Source: a bacterium
GTDB lineage: Bacteria > Chlamydiota > Chlamydiia > Chlamydiales > SM23-39
Assembly: GCA_021818045.1 (NCBI GenBank)
Contig: JAKAFF010000087.1
Location: 1-6,291, forward strand
Direction of reading: 5' to 3'
Length of the DNA: 6,291 nucleotides
The translations under genes and the position numbers were made by a program. The notes under the pieces were generated by a model. That model saw only the letters and a program-made list of their open reading frames with translations, was not told the origin of the DNA and made no database searches. Shown here one piece after another: positions 6,183 through 6,291 of the stretch. Every line of letters starts with the position of its first letter. The first letter of the stretch is position 1.

Positions 6183-6291
6183 CTTGGGGCTATTTTTTGC
6201 GATTCTATTGCGGGGCTTAAGGATCGTGCCGCACCAGCAAGTCTGGGTCGTGCAGCGATTGGGTCGTTTTTTGCGTCAATTGGAGCCAGGT
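6163..6291 (+). CDS. SPFH/stomatin-like (band 7) membrane protein, 3' end outside the window
   Basis: The first 43 residues are visible. ATG 6163 begins a hydrophobic anchor (LLVFLSLGLFFAILL, about 2-16), followed by RIVPHQQVWVVQRLGRFLRQ and LEPG. This is the characteristic entry of stomatin/paraslipin (QmcA-type) SPFH domains, usually written as IVPQQ, VVERLGKF, LEPG. Such proteins oligomerise on the inner membrane and are linked to membrane microdomains and protease control. The start lies 20 bases inside the ComF-like gene, in another frame, with no good Shine-Dalgarno sequence, so translation probably depends on coupling. A full-length family member would need about 250-300 more residues beyond the edge. 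Confidence 0.85.
   Translation, partial: MLLVFLSLGLFFAILLRGLRIVPHQQVWVVQRLGRFLRQLEPG

Overview
The window looks like part of an environmental (amoeba-associated or metagenomic) member of the Chlamydiota or the wider PVC group. This is an inference from gene content and gene style: a compact glycine-cleavage H protein behind a CBM9-like PVC-type hypothetical gene, weak or non-ATG starts, a large unassigned periplasmic AsmA/TamB-like protein, and moderate GC that varies by region. No rRNA, tRNA, CRISPR array or insertion sequence was seen.

Layout. Positions 1-about 575 do not read as one intact locus. They hold a terminator-like hairpin (70-105), a second hairpin (115-149), a ribosome binding site, and the signal-peptide start of a gene (177-about 307). 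That gene runs without a stop into the C-terminal end of a minus-strand delta-60 repeat protein (308-571). The delta-60 fragment in turn abuts the remaining C-terminal part of a plus-strand CBM9/DOMON-like gene (about 556-894). The two last coding signals share a short stretch around 556-571, so the join lies in microhomology. This is either an assembly chimera or a real rearrangement.

From about 575 onward the sequence is coherent. The truncated CBM9-like gene is followed 6 bases later by gcvH (901-1215). gcvH converges on a minus-strand gene (1212-1919) for a two-helix membrane protein with a proline-rich linker, and the two stop codons interlock. An AT-rich spacer (1944-2191) carries a possible minus-strand promoter and a small plus-strand ORF with a perfect Shine-Dalgarno sequence. 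It is followed by a tightly packed plus-strand operon: a 1134-residue AsmA/TamB-like anchored periplasmic protein (2192-5596), a ComF-family protein whose phosphoribosyltransferase signature has been lost (5571-6182), and the start of an SPFH/stomatin-like membrane protein (6163 to the window edge). These operon genes overlap by 26 and 20 bases, which points to translational coupling.

The AsmA-like and SPFH proteins both suggest an envelope or membrane-organisation theme. The zinc-ribbon ComF-like protein is the odd member. The most interesting points are the degenerate ComF paralogue embedded in this envelope operon, and the double junction at the left end, which should be settled before anything there is treated as biology.
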